From contig CAUYUJ010014542.1 in NCBI GenBank assembly GCA_963575745.1, positions 41,001 to 105,000 of the forward strand: DNA of 64,000 bases, given 5' to 3'. Shown here one piece after another: positions 1-10,994 of this stretch. Numbering within the stretch: the first letter of the stretch is position 1; each line of letters opens with the position of its first letter. The translations under genes were made by a program, and so were the position numbers. The notes beneath the pieces were generated by a model. It saw only the letters and a program-made list of their open reading frames with translations, was not told the origin of the DNA and made no database searches. This DNA is from Prorocentrum cordatum. Lineage: Eukaryota; Sar; Dinophyceae; Prorocentrales; Prorocentraceae.

Positions 1-50
1 CGTCCGGGACTGTCCGGGTGTCTGGGTGTCCGGGTGTCCGGGTGTCCGAG
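1..50. repeat. GTGTCCGGG minisatellite, edge of array
   Basis: Tandem copies of a GGTGTCCGG-type 8-9-nt unit run off the left edge of the window. The same unit reappears at 1165-1432, so the two stretches flank the C-rich block between them. Confidence 0.85.
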
Positions 51-114
51 AGAGCGTGATCCACCGCCGCTTTACTGTGGAAAATTGCAAACCTTTTCCT
101 CTGGAGCCCGGGAA

Positions 115-400
115 TCGCCCCCCCCCCCCCCCCCCCTCCGAAAATCTCCCCCCCTCCCCCTGCTGGACCCCCCCCCCCTCCCCGGCAAAGTCCCCCCCTC
201 CCCTAACCCCTCCCCCTCCCTCTCCCCCTCGAAAACGGGAGGGGGTCACTACCGGTTCGAACCCCCCCCCCCCTCCGGATCCGGAAAACCGAGGGGGGTC
301 ACTACCGGTTCGAACCCCCCCCCCCTCGAAAACCGGAGGGGGATCACTCTCGGTTCGAACCCCTCCCCACCCCCTCCCACTCACCGCCAGCAAACGACTC
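115..400. repeat. C-rich block with repeated GGTTCGAACC palindromes
   Basis: Long C runs are punctuated by at least three copies of a module reading GGTCACTACCGGTTCGAACC followed by poly-C. The core GGTTCGAACC is a perfect palindrome and resembles a Pol III B box, but no tRNA fold surrounds it. An inverted version of the module lies at 1000-1135. Confidence 0.8.
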
Positions 401-429
401 CCGGTCCCTACCACCGTCCGCATCACATC

Positions 430-998
430 CCCCACTGTTGTTCCCAGCACCACTGTCCTCACCACCGCTGTCCCCACTGTGTCCCCACCAGTGCCCCCAC
501 CACTGTCGCACTGTCCCCACTGTCCCCACCACTGTTCCCACCACGGTTCCACTCTCCCCACTGTCTCCACGGCCCCAACCACTGCCCGACTATCCCCACT
601 GTCCCCACTGTCCCACTGACTCCGCCGCTGTCCCACTGAGCTGTCCCACTGTTCCCACCACTGTCCCCACTGTCCCCACCACTGTCCCCACTGTACCTCT
701 GTCCCATTGTCCCACCGCCGTCCTCGCCACCGCCTTCACCACTGTCCCCACCACCATTGTACCCTCCACTGTCCCACTGTTTCCACCTCATTCCCATTGT
801 GCCCACACCACTGTCCCCACCACCACCGTCCCCACCACTGTCCACTGTCCCCCCTGTTCCCACCAATGTCCCCACCACTGTCCCCACCACTACCGGCCCT
901 CTACTGTCCCACTGTCCCACTGTCCCCACCACTGCCCCGCTGTCCCCTCACCACTGTCCCCACCAACACCGTCCCCACCACTGTCCGCACCCCCACTC
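430..998. repeat. CCACTGTCCC minisatellite
   Basis: Degenerate tandem array of CCACTGTCCC/CCACCACTGTCCC units over about 570 bp. It is open in several frames on both strands only because the units lack stop codons. No gene is supported. Confidence 0.9.
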
Positions 999-999
999 G

Positions 1000-1135
1000 G
1001 TTTTCGAGGCGGGGGGGGTTTCGAACCGGTAGTGACCCCCCCCCCCTTTTCATGATGAACGGGGAGGGGGGGTTCGAACCGGTATACCTATAGGGGGGGG
1101 GGGAGGGGTTCGATTAACCGGTAGTGACCCCCCCG
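1000..1135. repeat. Inverted copy of the GGTTCGAACC C-rich module
   Basis: Contains G-runs, GGTTCGAACCGG and GTAGTGACCCCC, the reverse complement of the module at 240-400. The two blocks face each other across the minisatellite at 430-998. Confidence 0.75.
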
Positions 1136-1164
1136 GTTTTCCGCCAGCAGCGGTAAAACACGGT

Positions 1165-1432
1165 CTTTCGGGTGTCCGGGTGTCCGGGTGTCCGGGTGTC
1201 CGGGGGTGTCCGGGGGGTGTCCGGGTGTCCGGGAGTGTCCGGGGGTGTCTGCGGGTGTCCGGGGGGTGCCCGGGTGCCCGGGTGCCCGGGTGTCCGGGTG
1301 TCCGGGTGTCTGGGTGTCCGGGAGTGTCCGGGAGTGTCCGGGGGGTGTCCGGGGGGTGTCCGGGCCCGGGGGTGTCGGGGAGGTGTCCCGGTGTCCGGGT
1401 GTCCGGGTGTCCGGGCCGGGGCCCGGGGACGA
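1165..1432. repeat. GGTGTCCGG minisatellite
   Basis: About 270 bp of 8-9-nt GGTGTCCGG units with small variants (GGGTGCCC, GGAGTGTCC). No coding potential is supported. Confidence 0.9.
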
Positions 1433-1475
1433 AATAGTCTGATTATGCTCAGGGTGGGCAGGGCGGGCGGGAGGG

Positions 1476-1549
1476 CGCCTTGAGACACAGCGGCTGAGGC
1501 GGCCCAACCCATTGCTGCTCCGCACAACACGTTAGGAAAACTACAATTG
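1476..1549. repeat. Terminal direct repeat of the DIRS-like element (left)
   Basis: Shares CGGCTGAGGC, GCCCAACCC, CTCCGCA, ACACG and CTACAAT in the same order and spacing with 7521-7592, roughly 80 per cent identical by eye. This is the 3' end in the coding orientation. Confidence 0.75.
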
Positions 1550-1599
1550 ATCCAGCTTCCGTTCGGGGGCCAGACGACGATGCAAGCACTTTGTACACT

Positions 1600-2380
1600 G
1601 CAGCGTCGCCGCGGACCTGCGCGAGCGGGGAGGGGCCCAGCCTGAACAGTCGGGACCCAACCAACACACGTGTGGCTACGGCCACACTCGCTGCAAAACA
1701 TGCACTGTGCACGCGACTACGCCAAACTTGCGCAGGTGCCAACTGGCACGCCGCGCCCGCGTAAGATACTTGGGAACCTATCAAATTTCAAAACGGTCCG
1801 CGACCTTAGTCCAGAGCGCCCCGTCTTGTCGTTGTCCTACCAGCTGCTGGACAAGTTGGCCAGAACGAACACGCACTCTGCGACTGCCGAGACACCTGCG
1901 AGAAGACAGCCCCGAGAGGTCCACGAAGAAAGAAACAAACGTAGTCGCTTTCTTCAAAGGCCCTGACCACGTGCAGAAATCTGCACACACGATGCTCACA
2001 TGCTTGCGTTCCGTCAAAGGTACGATCGAATTGCATAACCAAAGGCGAGAAGTGCGAGGATTCTCAAGACTCCAAGGGGCCCGCCTGAGGATCGCTTCAC
2101 GGAACAGGCGGCACGCGAAGCGAGTTATATCATTGGCCAGCGCCACTTTGCGCCGCAACGCGGGCGACAGCCCAGGCAGGCCCCGCGGGGAAGAATTGCT
2201 TCTGAGCGGCGGCGGGCCTCCTCCGCGGTCACGGGCGCGGGGGAAGGTCTGGCGCGGCAGAGCAACATGGAAGCCCGCCACCGGGCCCCCCGACTGCCAG
2301 CCCATCAGCATACTCTGATTCTTCGCCAGCGTCAGGTCATACGCAGGGCCGAAGGCGACGCCCCACAAGAGCACCTGCAT
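1600..2380 (-). pseudogene. C5-methyltransferase-like domain of the DIRS-like element
   Basis: An open stretch of about 199 codons (2380-1781) carries a PRQTFPRARDR segment (PC-like motif), GPPPLR, LENPRTSRLW (an ENP motif, as in motif VI of cytosine-C5 methyltransferases) and VCADFCTWSG followed by KKATTF. I recognise this arrangement from polyproteins of dinoflagellate retroelements. It follows the recombinase region and its reading continues degenerately to about 1600. Homology to C5-methyltransferases is an inference from the short motifs. No intact SAM-binding motif I is seen here, so activity is unlikely. Confidence 0.5.
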
Positions 2381-2499
2381 CTTCTCATGAGCGACTGCGT
2401 GCCCGAGGCCCCCTGTTCCCGAGGAGATCTCACTGAGCGCCAGCGCGCCCAGGGGCGCGCGAAGGGCTGGCCTCGCCCGGCCGCCGCGTCGCCGAGCGA

Positions 2500-3164
2500 G
2501 TCGGCGCAGCGCAGCGCGCGGGCCCGCAGCGGCGGCGCCAGCAGCTCGAGCATCTCGCCCAGCCGCGCCCCCTTCTCCTAGCGCCGCAGGCTGCTGTGCG
2601 CCCGCCAGCGCCCACGACGGCGGGTCTGCCCCAGCGCCCCAGCGCCGGTCGCCGCGTCGTGGCTGGCGCCGCCGTGGCGGAGCTGGCGGCGGGCGGTCGC
2701 CCCCGCGGCCTCAAGCTCTAGCGCCCTGGCAGCCCCGCTGACGGCCGCTGCTGCCTCCGCCGCCCCGATTTTGAAGAGGGGCGGCTGGGCGCCCCTGCCA
2801 GGGCGGCGGTGGATCTCGAACGTCAGCCAGGTGAGAAGCCCCTCCTCCCGCAGGTTGTGGAACCACATCCACATCGCCAGCGTGCGCATCACCTCGCACG
2901 GCACCCCGATCCTGGAGCCTCCAGTGGCCAGCCCTTCAGAGCCCTGCGACAGAGGGGCGCGCGAGCTCCTCCTGCCTTGCTGGGCCCCGCGCGAAAGAAC
3001 AGCACAGCGGCGAGCATCCGCTGCCCGAGGCTCAGGCGGGCTCCGTCGAGGTACATTGAGTCCAGGTGCGACGCCAGCGCCACGTCGGCGTCGGCCTCGC
3101 CATCGGGCGTCGCCCGGTCGGTCAGCATCAGCCAACGCCCGAGCGAGGCGTAGTCACTTAGTCG
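2500..3164 (-). pseudogene. Tyrosine recombinase-like region (degenerate)
   Basis: Starts with LSDYASLGRWLML and continues through HLDSMYLDGARLSLGQRML, RRALKGWPLEAPGSG and, in another frame, VMRTLAMWMW and LTWLTFEIHRRPGRG. This matches the N-terminal SAM-like helical domain and early catalytic domain (the R-P-G stretch) of DIRS-type recombinases. The catalytic tyrosine box could not be located with certainty. At least one frameshift separates the two halves near 2900. Confidence 0.6.
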
Positions 3165-3609
3165 CCCTGGCAATGCCGCAACGTAGCGGGGCGGACCGAG
3201 TGGGTCTGCCACGCTGTGAAGCCGTCCGCGGTCGTCGCAGCCGCTCGCCGGCGGGCGCCCTCCTTCGCGCGGGCTGCCCTGGCGCCGCTCGACAGCGGCG
3301 GCCGCGCAGCCGCCCGGGGCGCCCGCCGAGGCGCCGCCGCCAAGGGGCCGCCGGGAGCCGCCCGCGAAAGAAACGCCTGCGACGAAGGCGGGCTCCCGCT
3401 CGCAGGCGTCCGCGCCAGGCCCCCCGCCGCCCGCGGCCCTGGACCCGGGCCGCTCCCGCGGCAGTCGCGCGACGCCGTGCCCCGCGGCAGCGTCCGCGGC
3501 GTCTGACTCGCGGGCGGCCCCCGCCTCCGCCGCGCGCTCGCAAGAGCGCAGCCGCTCGACCTCGCGAGGCTTCGAGAACGAGAGCGGCCACGGAAGGGAG
3601 GGGGCGACG

Positions 3610-3930
3610 CCGCCTCTCGAGGGGCCGTCGGCCACGTTCCATTCCGAAGGGGGCCGGCGACAGCGAGGCCCGCGGCCCGCGGCCAGACAGAGGGCGGCAA
3701 TGGATTGGGCGACGAGCAACATCGCTCTCGAGTCGGATCGGCCCCTCGACGCCGCGCAGGTCGCAACCAACGCGTCACCCAACGCAGCGATCCGCCGCCC
3801 GAAGTTCCGAGCGCTCCTCAAGGCGCGCCGCAGCGCGCACAGGATCGCGCGCCCCTCCAGGATAGGCATCGGCTCCTCGAAGCCACGACCTTCCAGTCAT
3901 GCTTCAACAGCCTCAGAGGTAGTTCCCGAA
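3610..3930 (-). pseudogene. RNase H domain of the DIRS-like element
   Basis: Reads ILEGRAILCALRRALRS (the conserved Glu helix), then GDALVATCAASRGRSDS, then SEWNVADGPSRG. The last motif is the characteristic end of the DIRS/gypsy-type RNase H, with the final catalytic Asp in ADGPSR. The domain lies directly after the RT. The N-terminal Asp strand is in a different frame or lost. Confidence 0.75.
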
Positions 3931-4012
3931 AGAAACTAGCGCGGGAATCACCCAGACCAGATCCCAAGACGTCTGCAGCGCCTCCAGCACGCGGATGCCC
4001 TCCGCCGGCGCC

Positions 4013-5260
4013 CTAGAGGCCCCCAGCTCCGTTGTCGCGTGTCCCAGACAGCCGCTGATTTCCGGGCCCCCTGAGACGGCAGCAGCAGCAGCCGCCCGAA
4101 GACGCGGCGGAAAGTCGAGCATCTCGCGAGAAGCGCCGTCGTTCACAATGTCTCCCATGACCACGGGCCCCCTCAGGCGAGACAGCCGACGAGCACGCCC
4201 CGCGACCAGGGGGGGAAGCGTCCACGTCGCGCGGCGTCGGCCCCCACGAGGCCTTCAGGTTCCGCCATAGCAGCGGCGATGCCCCGCCCCTGATTTCGAG
4301 ATCCCAGATCGCGCTGCCCCGCGGCGGGGCCCCCTCGTCGTAGAAGCGGCGGATGAACGCGAACGGCGTGTCGAACGCGGACAGGGTCTCCCTGCGGATC
4401 AGGCGGATGAACCCCACGTGGCCCGCAAGCCTCTCGAGGGCCTTCCGAGAGACGCGACCGCAGCGAAGTATGGCACGAAAACACAAGCGAGCTCTCCAGA
4501 CACTGGCCCGAGCGGGCCTCCACGCGGCAGCGCGACAACTAATGCCCCATCCCAAGACCGCGCGATCGCGGGCGGCATCGTCGCCAGGCGCGTCGATATC
4601 AGCGGCCGCGACGAGCCCGGCCCCCCTCGCAACTTCGACGACGGCCGGGGCGAGGTGATAAACCTTCGAGGCGACCGTCGAAATGGCAGCTAAGTTATCG
4701 ACGTATTCCAAGTGACAGGACCCAGACAAAGAAGGAACGACACGTTGATCTTGCAGCCGCTCCCCAGGGCAACCACCGCATCTCTCAACAAGTCTCTCGT
4801 TGATGCGCTGGCGCCACCGCGGCGCCCGAGCCCGCCTCGTCGGGCACGCGCGCGGCCTCGGGCATGCCCAGGCTCCGTCGCGGATGGGCGGCCCCCCCAG
4901 CTCCGCCAGACCAACGCAACAGGCGCGCGCGCGCGACGCAAAGTGAAGAGATCACGGAGCTCAGCGGGCAACTCGAGATGATGAAACGCATTCGATATAT
5001 CTGCTTCAGAGATATACGCAGCGCCATCCTCCCCAACCCAAGATCCCCAAGGATCTCTTCAATGCGCAGAGTGACATTGTCGGGCTCTTCAAACCAAAGT
5101 CACTGCGACGGCAATCGCAAACAAACATCAATCTCTCGTCTTCTTTCGGCACGCAGAGGAATTCCACGGGCGCTCGGACGCGGTCGCGCGCAGATATCAA
5201 TCGGCCTACTGAGATGAAGTCGCGAAACAAAGTCGCTCCAAACACGTGGTCGGCCATGCG
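4013..5260 (-). pseudogene. Reverse transcriptase of the DIRS-like element
   Basis: The fingers region is readable as PVEFLCVPKEDERLMFVCD (5180-5110). Motif A is readable as SEADISNAFHHLELP (about 5015-4970), and motif C as YVDNLAA (4710-4690). The second Asp of the usual YxDD is replaced by Asn, a variant I have seen in other dinoflagellate DIRS-like polyproteins. A connection segment with LERLAGHVGFIRLI follows. Motif B is scrambled, and several frame changes break the domain, so this copy is non-functional. Confidence 0.75.
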
Positions 5261-5659
5261 AGGGGTCGGAGCGGGGCCCCCATCGCGCCGCGCGCCCTGC
5301 CCCCCTCCGGCGCCAGCCCCGCAGGTAGCGCGCCGTCGCGAATGAACCCCGCGACGCGCCTGTGCCCGCCTGCTCTCCACAGCGCCAAAAGGCACCGCGT
5401 GGCCCCCCACGGCAGGTAGCGAAAGCAAGTCGGGATTGTAGCCCCCCAGGTTCACGCCCGCGCCCGAACCGTAGAAGTTGGGCGCCCGAGGCCTCCGCGG
5501 AGCTTCTGGGGTGTCGACGCCAGCAGGTGGGGCGCCCAACGCGGAGACAGACTCGCGCGCGCGCTCCATGATGCGATGCTGCACCAGCGACAGCGGCCCA
5601 GAGGAGACCTGGCCCTCGCCGCCCAGCATGGCGCCAGGAGAGCGGCGCAAGGCACCGGG

Positions 5660-7472
5660 GGCAACAGTGCCCGATTGACATCTAGATCACGAGCGCACCG
5701 ATGCAGCGCGCGTTGCCGGCGCCCACGAGAGGAAGGGAGTTGCGAGCAACACCCCGCGAAGGCTCATCGCGCCCGAGGAGACCGATGGAGATCGCCACGC
5801 GGAGGCGCCTCCCGCCCGACGTGCGAGCGGGAGCCGCGGAGGGGGCAGCCCATGCCCCCGTCAGCCCTCGTCGTTATTCTTGCTCTTCTTGAGAGCCCCA
5901 ATCTCTTCGCGAGCATTGCGGGGGTTCGTCGCCAGGGCGGCTTCGCGCCCCGCTTCTTTCCGAATGTGATCGAGCAGGCCGGGGCAGACCATCGGGCTCG
6001 AGCGTAGCCGCGTCGGCCCTGAGAAGTGCGTCTGCTCCCCGATCGACAACCTGCCACTCTGGTTCGCTCCCTCTCGCTCGCGCACCTTCTCGAGGTACGA
6101 GTACTCTATCGTATGCATCCTAGCCTCGCACGCCTGGAGGTGGTTCGCGCCGTCGCGCTGGTCCGATAGCAGCAGGAAGCGAAAGAACTGACAGCGCTGA
6201 AAGTGCTCCTGCACCCCCCAATTGAGTCGGCTCGAGCTCGGCGACAACGCGAAATCGATCATGATGGCCATCGATCCCTATCCCCTCATTGTTGATGAAA
6301 TCGATACACCAGAGCGCTGCGCGACGCCCCGCCACCAGCCAGTCGCGGCCGAAGTCCTCCTCGCGCACGCGGGCGGCCATCGCGGCCCAGGTTGCCGCGC
6401 GACGAGTTCCACTCCGCATGATGGGCAGTACACGAGAATCGGCCGCCAGCGCGCGGCCCATGAAAGCCTCCAGCCTCGCGGGCGCGAGCTCCTCCACGAA
6501 AAGCGCGGCGCCGTCCACCAAGACGTGTAGGCCATGACCGTGCACCGCCGCGGCAGTCGGCATGTGCCCATTCACCACGTCGCCGTAGCGGTAGTCGCCG
6601 ATCGACCGATCAGCCCGCCAGCGCGCAGCGCCGTCGGCCACCTCCTGCTCCGCCGCAACACCCGGCAGCACGCCTGGCAAGGGACCTGCAAGCGCGGCCG
6701 CCGCCACCGCTGCGCCAGCGCCGCCAGTGGAGCGTCATGGCCACTAGTCACCGGCGGCACGAAGCCCACCACCGTGAGCAGGTCGGGCCGCCCGAACTGC
6801 GCGGCGATTTGCTGGCAGCGCTGCAGGGCCAGGGGCTCCACGTCACGAAGGTAGACCTGCTTCTCCGCAGCGCTCGGCTCCTGAGCAAACGGGTACACGC
6901 GGGCGGCGTGGATCCCACGCGGCACGATGTCCCAGCCAGCACTCCAGTAGACCAAGTCCACATCCTCGTTGTCGGTGTCGTCGTACTTCTCGATGTAGGT
7001 GTCGCCGTAGGGCGTGGTCCCCACGTATTCAGAAACCGATAGCGCCACGCGGCCGGAAACCCACCGCTGGTGCACTAGATCGTCCCCGACGTACCTGAGC
7101 CACCCCCATTGCATAGCTCACCGCCTTGGACACGACAAGGGAGTCGACGCCGCCAGCCACGACCCCGTACACGAGCCCCCGCAGGAAGGCGCCCCACGAG
7201 TCGCACCCCTCGCCCTCGCCAGCGCCCTCGCAGACGGGGCAGGCGGCGCAGGCGGAGCCTGCCGGCGGCGTGGGATCCCGCACGGGCCCGCGGCCTTCCA
7301 CCGCGACCGCCGGGCAGGTCAGCGACGGGCACTCGGGGCAGGTGACGCTCGCTGGAGCTGGACACGAGAAGGCGGGGCACGCAGCACACGCGAGCGAGCA
7401 CCTGGGGCACTCGGGCGCGCGCGGGCAGCGCTGCACGTAGGCCACAGTCACGTCGCGAGTGGCCCCCAACAC
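5660..7472 (-). pseudogene. Gag-like region of the DIRS-like element
   Basis: Begins with a cysteine-rich segment of repeated CPxC units (CPRAPECPRC, CPECPSLTCP, CPVCEG) followed by a short hydrophobic stretch around SWGAFLRGLVYGVV. A second frame (7114-6572) carries YVGDDLVHQRWVSGRV and an acidic DTDNEDVDLVYW segment. A third (6707-6120) has GDYRYGDVVNGHMP. The order and style match the N-terminal part of dinoflagellate DIRS-like polyproteins. No defined Pfam-type capsid can be named. It is broken by at least three frame changes. Confidence 0.5.
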
Positions 7473-7520
7473 TCACCAGGGCCACATCCGACGGGGCCGC
7501 GGACCGCTCCCCCCCGCTCC

Positions 7521-7592
7521 GCCTTGAGCCCTAACGGCTGAGGCAGCCCAACCCTCTCCTTCTCCGCAAAACACGCAAGATAACTACAATCA
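7521..7592. repeat. Terminal direct repeat of the DIRS-like element (right)
   Basis: Direct repeat of 1476-1549, in the same orientation. This is the 5' end in the coding (minus) orientation. Confidence 0.75.
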
Positions 7593-7674
7593 GCATCATC
7601 ATCATCCTCATCACCAACATTAACTACAGCACCATCATCAACATCATCAGCAGCATCACCATCATCATCGTCAG

Positions 7675-7713
<39 letters not shown>

Positions 7714-7984
7714 CATCAGCATCATCAGCATCATCAGCATCAGCATCATCATGAGTATCCGCATCATCATCCCCATCTTCATCATCAGCAGCATCAGCAT
7801 CATCATCATCAGCAGCAGCAGCATCACCAGTATCATAATCATCATCATCATCATCATCATAATCATCATCATCATCATCAGCATAGTCGTTACCATCGCC
7901 ATCATCGTCATCGTCATAACCATCAACATCACGAACAACAACAGAACCATCATCATCACCATCAGCATCATCATCATCATCATT

Positions 7985-8028
<44 letters not shown>

Positions 8029-8071
8029 AATCAGCATCAGCATCAGCATCAGCATCATCATCATCATCATT

Positions 8072-8136
<65 letters not shown>

Positions 8137-8213
8137 TATCACATTCTCATCATCATCATCATCAACATCATCATCATCAGCAGCATCAGCAGCATCATCA
8201 TCCCCGTCGACGA
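7593..8213. repeat. (CAT)n / (ATC)n microsatellite, ~620 bp
   Basis: Nearly pure trinucleotide repeat with scattered substitutions. The long poly-Met, poly-Ile and poly-Ser frames across it are artefacts of the triplet period. Confidence 0.95.
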
Positions 8214-9130
8214 GGTGTGGGGCTCTTTTGGCCAGACCTCCAAAACTTTCGCTTGCAGGCCTTTTGGGTGGGCCAGCTGTGCTGCCGAAGGCTTCTTGGC
8301 GGGCTGTCGGAGGTCACGGTCAGGAATCGTAAGTGAAGGGAGGGCCCGAAAGCTTCCCTGGTGGCGTTTTGGAAACAATTTTGAAGCTTAATGGGCCTCT
8401 GTGGAGCCTTTCCGGACTCCCTTCTGGACCTCCTGGGGGCCCTTTGGGGGCCTCTTGGAGGCCTTTGGGGGACCTCTTGGAGACCTTTTGTGGGCCTCTT
8501 GGGGGCCTGATGCCAGCTTCGGAAACCTTCTGCGGTCGGATGGCTCCAAATGACAGCTGGAGTTCCCCATCTTGGGTCCCTCTTGGGGCCCTTTGGGGGG
8601 CCCGTTTGGGCCGCCTTAGGCGCCTCTTGGGACATCTTTGGGCCCTCTTGGCTCCTTCTTGGACTCCCTGGGGGTCTCTTGGTGGCCTCTTATGGGCTTT
8701 TTGGGGGCCTTGGGGGGGCCTCTTGGGGCTCTTATGGGCCTCTTAAGGACTCCTTGGGGCTGATGGCGGCCTCGGGGACCCTCTGGAGTCGGAGGGCTCC
8801 AAATGCCAGTTGTAGTTCCCCGTCTTGGGTCCCGTTGGGGGCCCCTTTGGGGGTCCGTTTGGGGCGTTTGGGCGCCTTTTGGACAGCCTTCGGACACTGT
8901 TAGGCCGTTTGGGGGCCCTCTTGTGGGCTTCTTGGGCCGTCTTGGGGCGATCCAGGGGGCCTCTTGGGATGATTCTGCTGCTGCGAAGGCTCCAGAAGCG
9001 AATAAAATACACGCCCTTCTCTGAGAGACTGGACGATGTTTACCACTCGGGGCTCTCTTGGGCGTTGTCTTGGAAAACTATTGGGGCGTCTTCGAGGCTT
9101 CTGGCAACATTCGAGACGCCTCGTTAACCG
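8214..9130. repeat. Dispersed G-rich CTTGGGGCC-type repeat, copy 1
   Basis: Degenerate ~10-bp CTTGGGGCCT units, with an internal ~248-bp duplication marked by GGCTCCAAATG near 8540 and 8788. The same family occupies 27330-27860, 28770-33160, 33480-33670 and 34960-35230. No gene is supported; the Trp/Gly/Pro-rich frames are low-complexity. Confidence 0.85.
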
Positions 9131-9317
9131 TCTGAGACTCCGGGAGGCCTTCTCAGGGGGTGACACGGGGTCCTCTGGAGCCGCCTAGGCGACGGTCTGA
9201 GCGCTAGGGAAGCGGACCTGGTGCCCCGAGGAGCTGACCAGGCCTCCGGAACCCACATTTGTGGTAATGGTCGTGGCCCCCGGACCCCCAGGCCCAGTCT
9301 CTTGTTATGTACACATA

Positions 9318-9422
9318 CATAAAAAAGGAGAGAGAGAGAGAGAGAGGGAGAGCGAGAGAGAAAGAGAGAGAGAGAGGGAGACAGAGAGACAGAGAGACAG
9401 AGATAGAGAGACAGAGACAAGA
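9318..9422. repeat. (GA)n microsatellite
   Basis: About 100 bp of GAGAGA with GGGAGACA interruptions. Confidence 0.95.
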
Positions 9423-9429
9423 CGTAAGG

Positions 9430-10368
9430 GCTCGCTTCGCTTCGCCTCAAGTCTTGTTCCTGCGTCCAGGCGCTGTAGGGGGACTGCCGAAGGACTCATC
9501 GGAGCGGACAACGTCATGACCAGAAGGGGGGCGGGGGTCATGGGCCGGATGGAGCCCTCACGCCATGGGGAAAGGGCATGGTTGCGACGTGGGCGAAGGT
9601 GAGGATCTCGATGCCAGGGTGGACCCTGACCCCCAAAGGGGTGACGGTTGTGACGTCGAGGGTGTGTACGCCATGACCGCCAACGGGGTGAAGATAGTGG
9701 CAAATCGGGACCTCAGCAGTGGCCTCGAAGCCGATGGGCGGAAACAAAAAACGATGAGACGACCACGAGAGGGCCCGTTGAAGGCGCTGCTCGACTGAGA
9801 GCCGCACCCCCTGATCGAGACGGACTCCTCAATGAGGCTATCATCCTGTCGCTCGAGCAGCAGGCAGATGACCGCGAGAGGGTGAAGATCATGATCCGGG
9901 TTTGGTCCCAATCATGACCTTGACGGAGGTGGCATGGCCATGGTATGGGTGGAGATCATGACTGGGACGGGGCTGATGCAATACGGGGGGGTCACGGCGA
10001 TGATCATGAAGGCGCTTAGGTTGTAACAAGGTCATGAAAATGAGGGACTCCTAGTGTACACCGTGAGAGGTGAATGCGATGACCTCGAGGGAGGTCAAGG
10101 TCACGTCGGCTTAGCTATCCACAAGTGGTCGAAGGCAAAAATAATGAGTTTTACACACCGCCTGACGAAACTGTTCACACCGCCGACGATTCGCGTTTGT
10201 TGGGTCGCTGGCCCCCAGGCCATCGACTTCTTTCTCGAAGTTGTTTTTCTTGTTCATCCCACCTTCGACTTCCCAGCGCTAGACGGCCCTGGCATCTGGA
10301 AGCGGACTTCGGATGCCGAAAATTCGGAGGGGCCGTCGGCGGGGTGATGGTCACGACCAAGCGGGGGC
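9430..10368. other. Gene-free stretch with recurrent ATCATGACC motifs
   Basis: No coding sequence is recognised. The motif (A/G)TCATGAYC recurs irregularly (for example near 9516, 9672, 9887, 9912, 9953), suggesting an old degenerate repeat. The copia element inserted at its right end. Confidence 0.5.
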
Positions 10369-10373
10369 AGTGA

Positions 10374-10625
10374 GTCGAAAGTGAGCCTGGTAACTCAAAT
10401 AGGGCATATAGCCTGGCAAATTGCATCCATCGCTCTGCTGTGAAGGTACAGTATGAGGGGTGGATGGGTAAGATAGGATAAGATCGATGTAATGATCTTT
10501 CCAGCACATAGCGAACACTCGCGGTGTCCGGGCAAATAGGGCGCGCGTGCCTTGAGCCCAAGGCAGCGGCGCGCGAGCTATGCTCCCGATACTGTAACAC
10601 CTCCCAAAGAGCTACCCTTAAAGTC
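10374..10625 (-). repeat. 3' LTR of the copia element
   Basis: Identical to 26064-26315 apart from one base. Sense-strand ends are GACTTTAA and TTTCGAC, not the canonical TG...CA. If the 1-nt ambiguity at the inner edge is resolved differently, the repeat is 253 bp with a 4-bp duplication. Confidence 0.93.
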
Positions 10626-10994
10626 GGGAGGGGAGGAGACGGAGAGCATAGTCGCACGCAAAGATCGCGCGCACGACTGCTTGCAAAGAAAAGAAAACAG
10701 TGCGTACAGTCTGGTCAAACACCAGACTGTAAGGCGAGTTTCCTCGCAAAGTATTTCACGCAAATACAGGACAGCCCCTTCAAACAATGAAGGGCTATCG
10801 GCTTAGTTAGAAGTAAGCCAAAATTAGGCCATACCTCACCAAGCAAATGTGTATTAAGGCAAAGAGCCTGAGTTGTACAAAGCCGGCTCGTTGCCAGGCG
10901 TGAAATATAAGGCTCGTTTCCGAGCAGCTAAAGGGGCGCCTTTATAGTAGGCGCCCGTGCTGGCAAACTGGACCGCGAGGGCAACAAGGACAGA
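10626..10994 (-). other. Structured 3' non-coding region of the copia element
   Basis: Lies between the RNase H stop codon and the 3' LTR. It holds two copies of the GCNNG hairpin family (10734-10747, 10912-10925), a 10-bp perfect stem with a 5-nt loop (10706-10730) and an 8-bp stem GGGCGCCT/AGGCGCCC (10934-10956). Where a purine-rich tract is expected next to the 3' LTR, the sense strand is pyrimidine-rich (10626-10646). Confidence 0.7.

Larger units (their letters stand above)
1476..7592 (-). mobile_element. Decayed DIRS-like (tyrosine-recombinase) retroelement
   Basis: Read on the minus strand, the order is a gag-like region, reverse transcriptase, RNase H ending in an ADGPSRG motif, a tyrosine-recombinase-like region, then a methyltransferase-like domain. 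RT plus RNase H plus tyrosine recombinase, with no DDE integrase, is the DIRS/Ngaro arrangement. The domains are split over all three frames by frameshifts and stops, so the copy looks dead. A ~72-bp sequence is directly repeated at both ends (1476-1549 and 7521-7592), as in DIRS-group elements with terminal or split direct repeats. The outer side of the right end abuts the (CAT)n tract. Base composition is very GC-rich. Confidence 0.8.

Noticed and set aside
1180-1430. Telomere-like repeat
   Set aside because: The GGTGTCCGG unit does not match the TTTAGGG-type dinoflagellate telomere and is bounded by other sequence on both sides.
7521-7540. DinoSL relict in the DIRS-like terminal repeat and in the copia LTR (GGCTCAAG)
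   Set aside because: Matches of only 8 nt are expected by chance several times in this window, and they are not at element ends.
7624-8332. Poly-Met and poly-Ile/Ser frames
   Set aside because: Triplet microsatellite (CAT)n; length follows from the repeat.
10886-10899. A 39th member of the hairpin family
   Set aside because: Two adjacent stem mismatches (GCTCG against CAGGC) that are not wobbles; probably a decayed copy, not counted.
10734-10956. Rho-independent-type terminators
   Set aside because: The hairpins have no T-run and belong to a eukaryotic retrotransposon. They are members of the hairpin family and other RNA stems.
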